Positions 62,997-64,000 of a stretch of DNA of 64,000 nucleotides are shown here, in pieces. Under the pieces are notes generated by a model. The model searched no databases. It had not been told where the DNA came from and saw nothing but the letters and a program-made list of their open reading frames with translations. The DNA is taken from contig DLHT01000007.1 of assembly GCA_002483365.1 (NCBI GenBank), positions 1-64,000 on the forward strand, given 5' to 3'. This DNA comes from Cellvibrio sp. UBA7661. GTDB lineage: Bacteria > Pseudomonadota > Gammaproteobacteria > Pseudomonadales > Cellvibrionaceae. Positions within the stretch are counted from its first letter, which is position 1. The number at the start of each line of letters is the position of its first letter. The translations under genes and the position numbers were made by a program.

Positions 62997-63025
62997 AACC
63001 GCCCGTAAAAAAATCGCGGGCGGTT
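62997..63025 (-). terminator. Terminator of the F5/8 type C gene
   Basis: AACCGCCCG (62997-63005) pairs with CGGGCGGTT (63017-63025); on the minus strand TTTTTTGAATTC follows. Confidence 0.9.
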
Positions 63026-63061
63026 TAATGGTGTCACCGAATAACGGCCATACTTTTTTAA

Positions 63062-64000
63062 TTAATATCCGGTCAGGCGCACCTCCCAGATTGAATAACC
63101 CCATTGGTTGCCTGCACTGCGCGCGGTGCCATTAATGCGCAGGTAGCGGTAGTTGCCGTTCAGGGTGAGTGTGTCGGTGCGATTGCCAAAAGTGCCATCG
63201 GATTTGCTGGCGATGGTGGTCCAGTTGGCGTTGTCCGCGAAGTTTGGTGAATTGGAACCTTGAACGGTGTAAGCCGCCGCGTTAGCCGCTTCCCAATCGA
63301 TGGCAATTTGGGTCAGTGTTTTTGCGCTGCCCAAATCGAGGGTGATCCAGCTTGGGTCAATCCCGTGTGCTGATTCCCAACGGGTGCCGCCGTTTTTATC
63401 GATCGCATTCGCCGCCGGTGTTAAGGCCGTGCTCGCCGTTGCGCTCACTGGTGTTAACAGCGCCGGTGTTGCAGTGCTTGATACGGAACTGCTGCTAGCG
63501 GCTGCGCTCTGCGCATACACCTTCAATTCGAAAATCGAATAGCCGTAGGTATTGCCCGCGCTACGGGCAGTAGCGTAGACGCGTACATAGCGATAACTAC
63601 CGCTCACAGCGTTGGTGTCAGTGCGGTTGCCAAAGGTGCCGCCAGTGACCGATTTCAATGTCGTCCAGCTGGTACCGTTGGTTGAGCCCTGAATCTCATA
63701 GGTGGCGGCGTTGGCTGCTTCCCAATCGATTACTACTTGCGTGAGGTTGCGGCTGGAGCCCAAATCCACAACTATCCAGCTTGGGCTTACACCATGGTTA
63801 GATTCCCAACGTGTTCCGGGATTGCCATCGACAGCGTTAGCGGCAGGTTGGAAGTTAGTGCTTGCCGTTACCGGACGACCTTGTGATACCAATACCGAGG
63901 CCGGTGCGCTTGAACTGCTCACGCTGGACGGTGTTGATGAGGGCGCGCTGGAGCTGGCGACTGATGATGCAGGCGCAGATCCGGTGAACGACACTGCAAT
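63062..64000 (-). CDS. Protein with tandem F5/8 type C modules (3' part only)
   Basis: The reading frame stays open to the right edge, so the N-terminal part is outside the window; 312 codons are visible. A poly-serine/Ala linker (SSVASSSAPSSTPSS) is followed by two F5/8 type C (CBM32-like) modules at about residues 35-160 and 175-310 of the visible part. They are near-duplicates (GTRWESNHGVSPSWIVVDLG versus GTRWESAHGIDPSWITLDLG), each closing with a GYSI-[FW]-E strand, and are joined by a second Ser-rich linker. The lost part probably carries a catalytic domain. Ser linkers and duplicated binding modules are typical of Cellvibrio secreted enzymes. Confidence 0.85.
   Translation of the reverse strand: MAVSFTGSAPASSVASSSAPSSTPSSVSSSSAPASVLVSQGRPVTASTNFQPAANAVDGNPGTRWESNHGVSPSWIVVDLGSSRNLTQVVIDWEAANAATYEIQGSTNGTSWTTLKSVTGGTFGNRTDTNAVSGSYRYVRVYATARSAGNTYGYSIFELKVYAQSAAASSSSVSSTATPALLTPVSATASTALTPAANAIDKNGGTRWESAHGIDPSWITLDLGSAKTLTQIAIDWEAANAAAYTVQGSNSPNFADNANWTTIASKSDGTFGNRTDTLTLNGNYRYLRINGTARSAGNQWGYSIWEVRLTGY

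Noticed and set aside
1..64000. CRISPR array, rRNA operon, integrase or insertion-sequence transposase
   Set aside because: No regularly spaced direct repeats, no rRNA sequence and no recombinase-like product were seen on either strand.

Overview
The window looks like chromosomal DNA of a polysaccharide-degrading gammaproteobacterium, most likely Cellvibrio or a close relative in Cellvibrionaceae. The reasons are: many secreted or lipid-anchored glycoside hydrolases (GH97, GH2, GH26, GH18), carbohydrate-binding modules joined by poly-serine linkers, LacI regulators beside CAZyme genes, a large TonB-dependent receptor next to a mannanase, an rnr-rlmB pair, azurin, and moderate GC. The genus is inferred from style and content, not from a marker-gene comparison.

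Layout. 1-4.2 kb: the 5' end of a secreted discoidin-type protein runs off the left edge. It is divergent from a GH97 glucosidase and a LacI regulator, and the shared gap holds five LacI-type operator-like palindromes. 4.2-8.2 kb: a solute-binding-like protein and a PAS-GAF-PAS-GGDEF-EAL protein. 8.7-10.3 kb: a lysozyme-like protein with an unknown N-terminal domain, followed by a small exported protein; I read this as a toxin/immunity pair. 10.4-20.2 kb: a GH2 enzyme and an mdtABC/muxABC-type RND efflux operon containing REP-like palindromes. 20.5-22.7 kb: a 749-residue protein I do not recognise.

22.8-32.1 kb is a cell-envelope stress island: BON-domain, OmpA-like, DUF4398, PRC-barrel, CsbD-like, DUF883 and tiny membrane proteins, with two divergent Crp/Fnr-type regulators. 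32.1-37.6 kb: moeA, a Fur-box-preceded DUF3649-PepSY-DUF3325 iron-uptake cluster, an AbrB/Doc toxin-antitoxin module and a PAS-GGDEF diguanylate cyclase. 37.7-44.2 kb: a mannan-type locus, with a GH26 lipoprotein carrying three repeated C-terminal modules followed by a TonB-dependent receptor, preceded by LacI-type palindromes. 44.6-45.8 kb: ridA and a divergent TetR gene over two near-identical palindromes.

46.3-50.1 kb is housekeeping: tRNA-Leu(CAG), RNase R and RlmB. 50.7-54.1 kb: a GH18 chitinase with two chitin-binding modules, a tiny DUF3012 lipoprotein and a membrane-anchored AraC regulator. 54.1-64 kb: a DUF748/AsmA-like protein, azurin, a META-domain lipoprotein, a GNAT acetyltransferase, a small membrane protein, a GFA-family protein, a lipoprotein coupled to a DmpA-type peptidase, a PEP-CTERM-like protein, and a protein with tandem F5/8 type C modules cut by the right edge. 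Several genes have better start codons than the longest reading frame (some TTG or GTG); these choices are stated in each entry.
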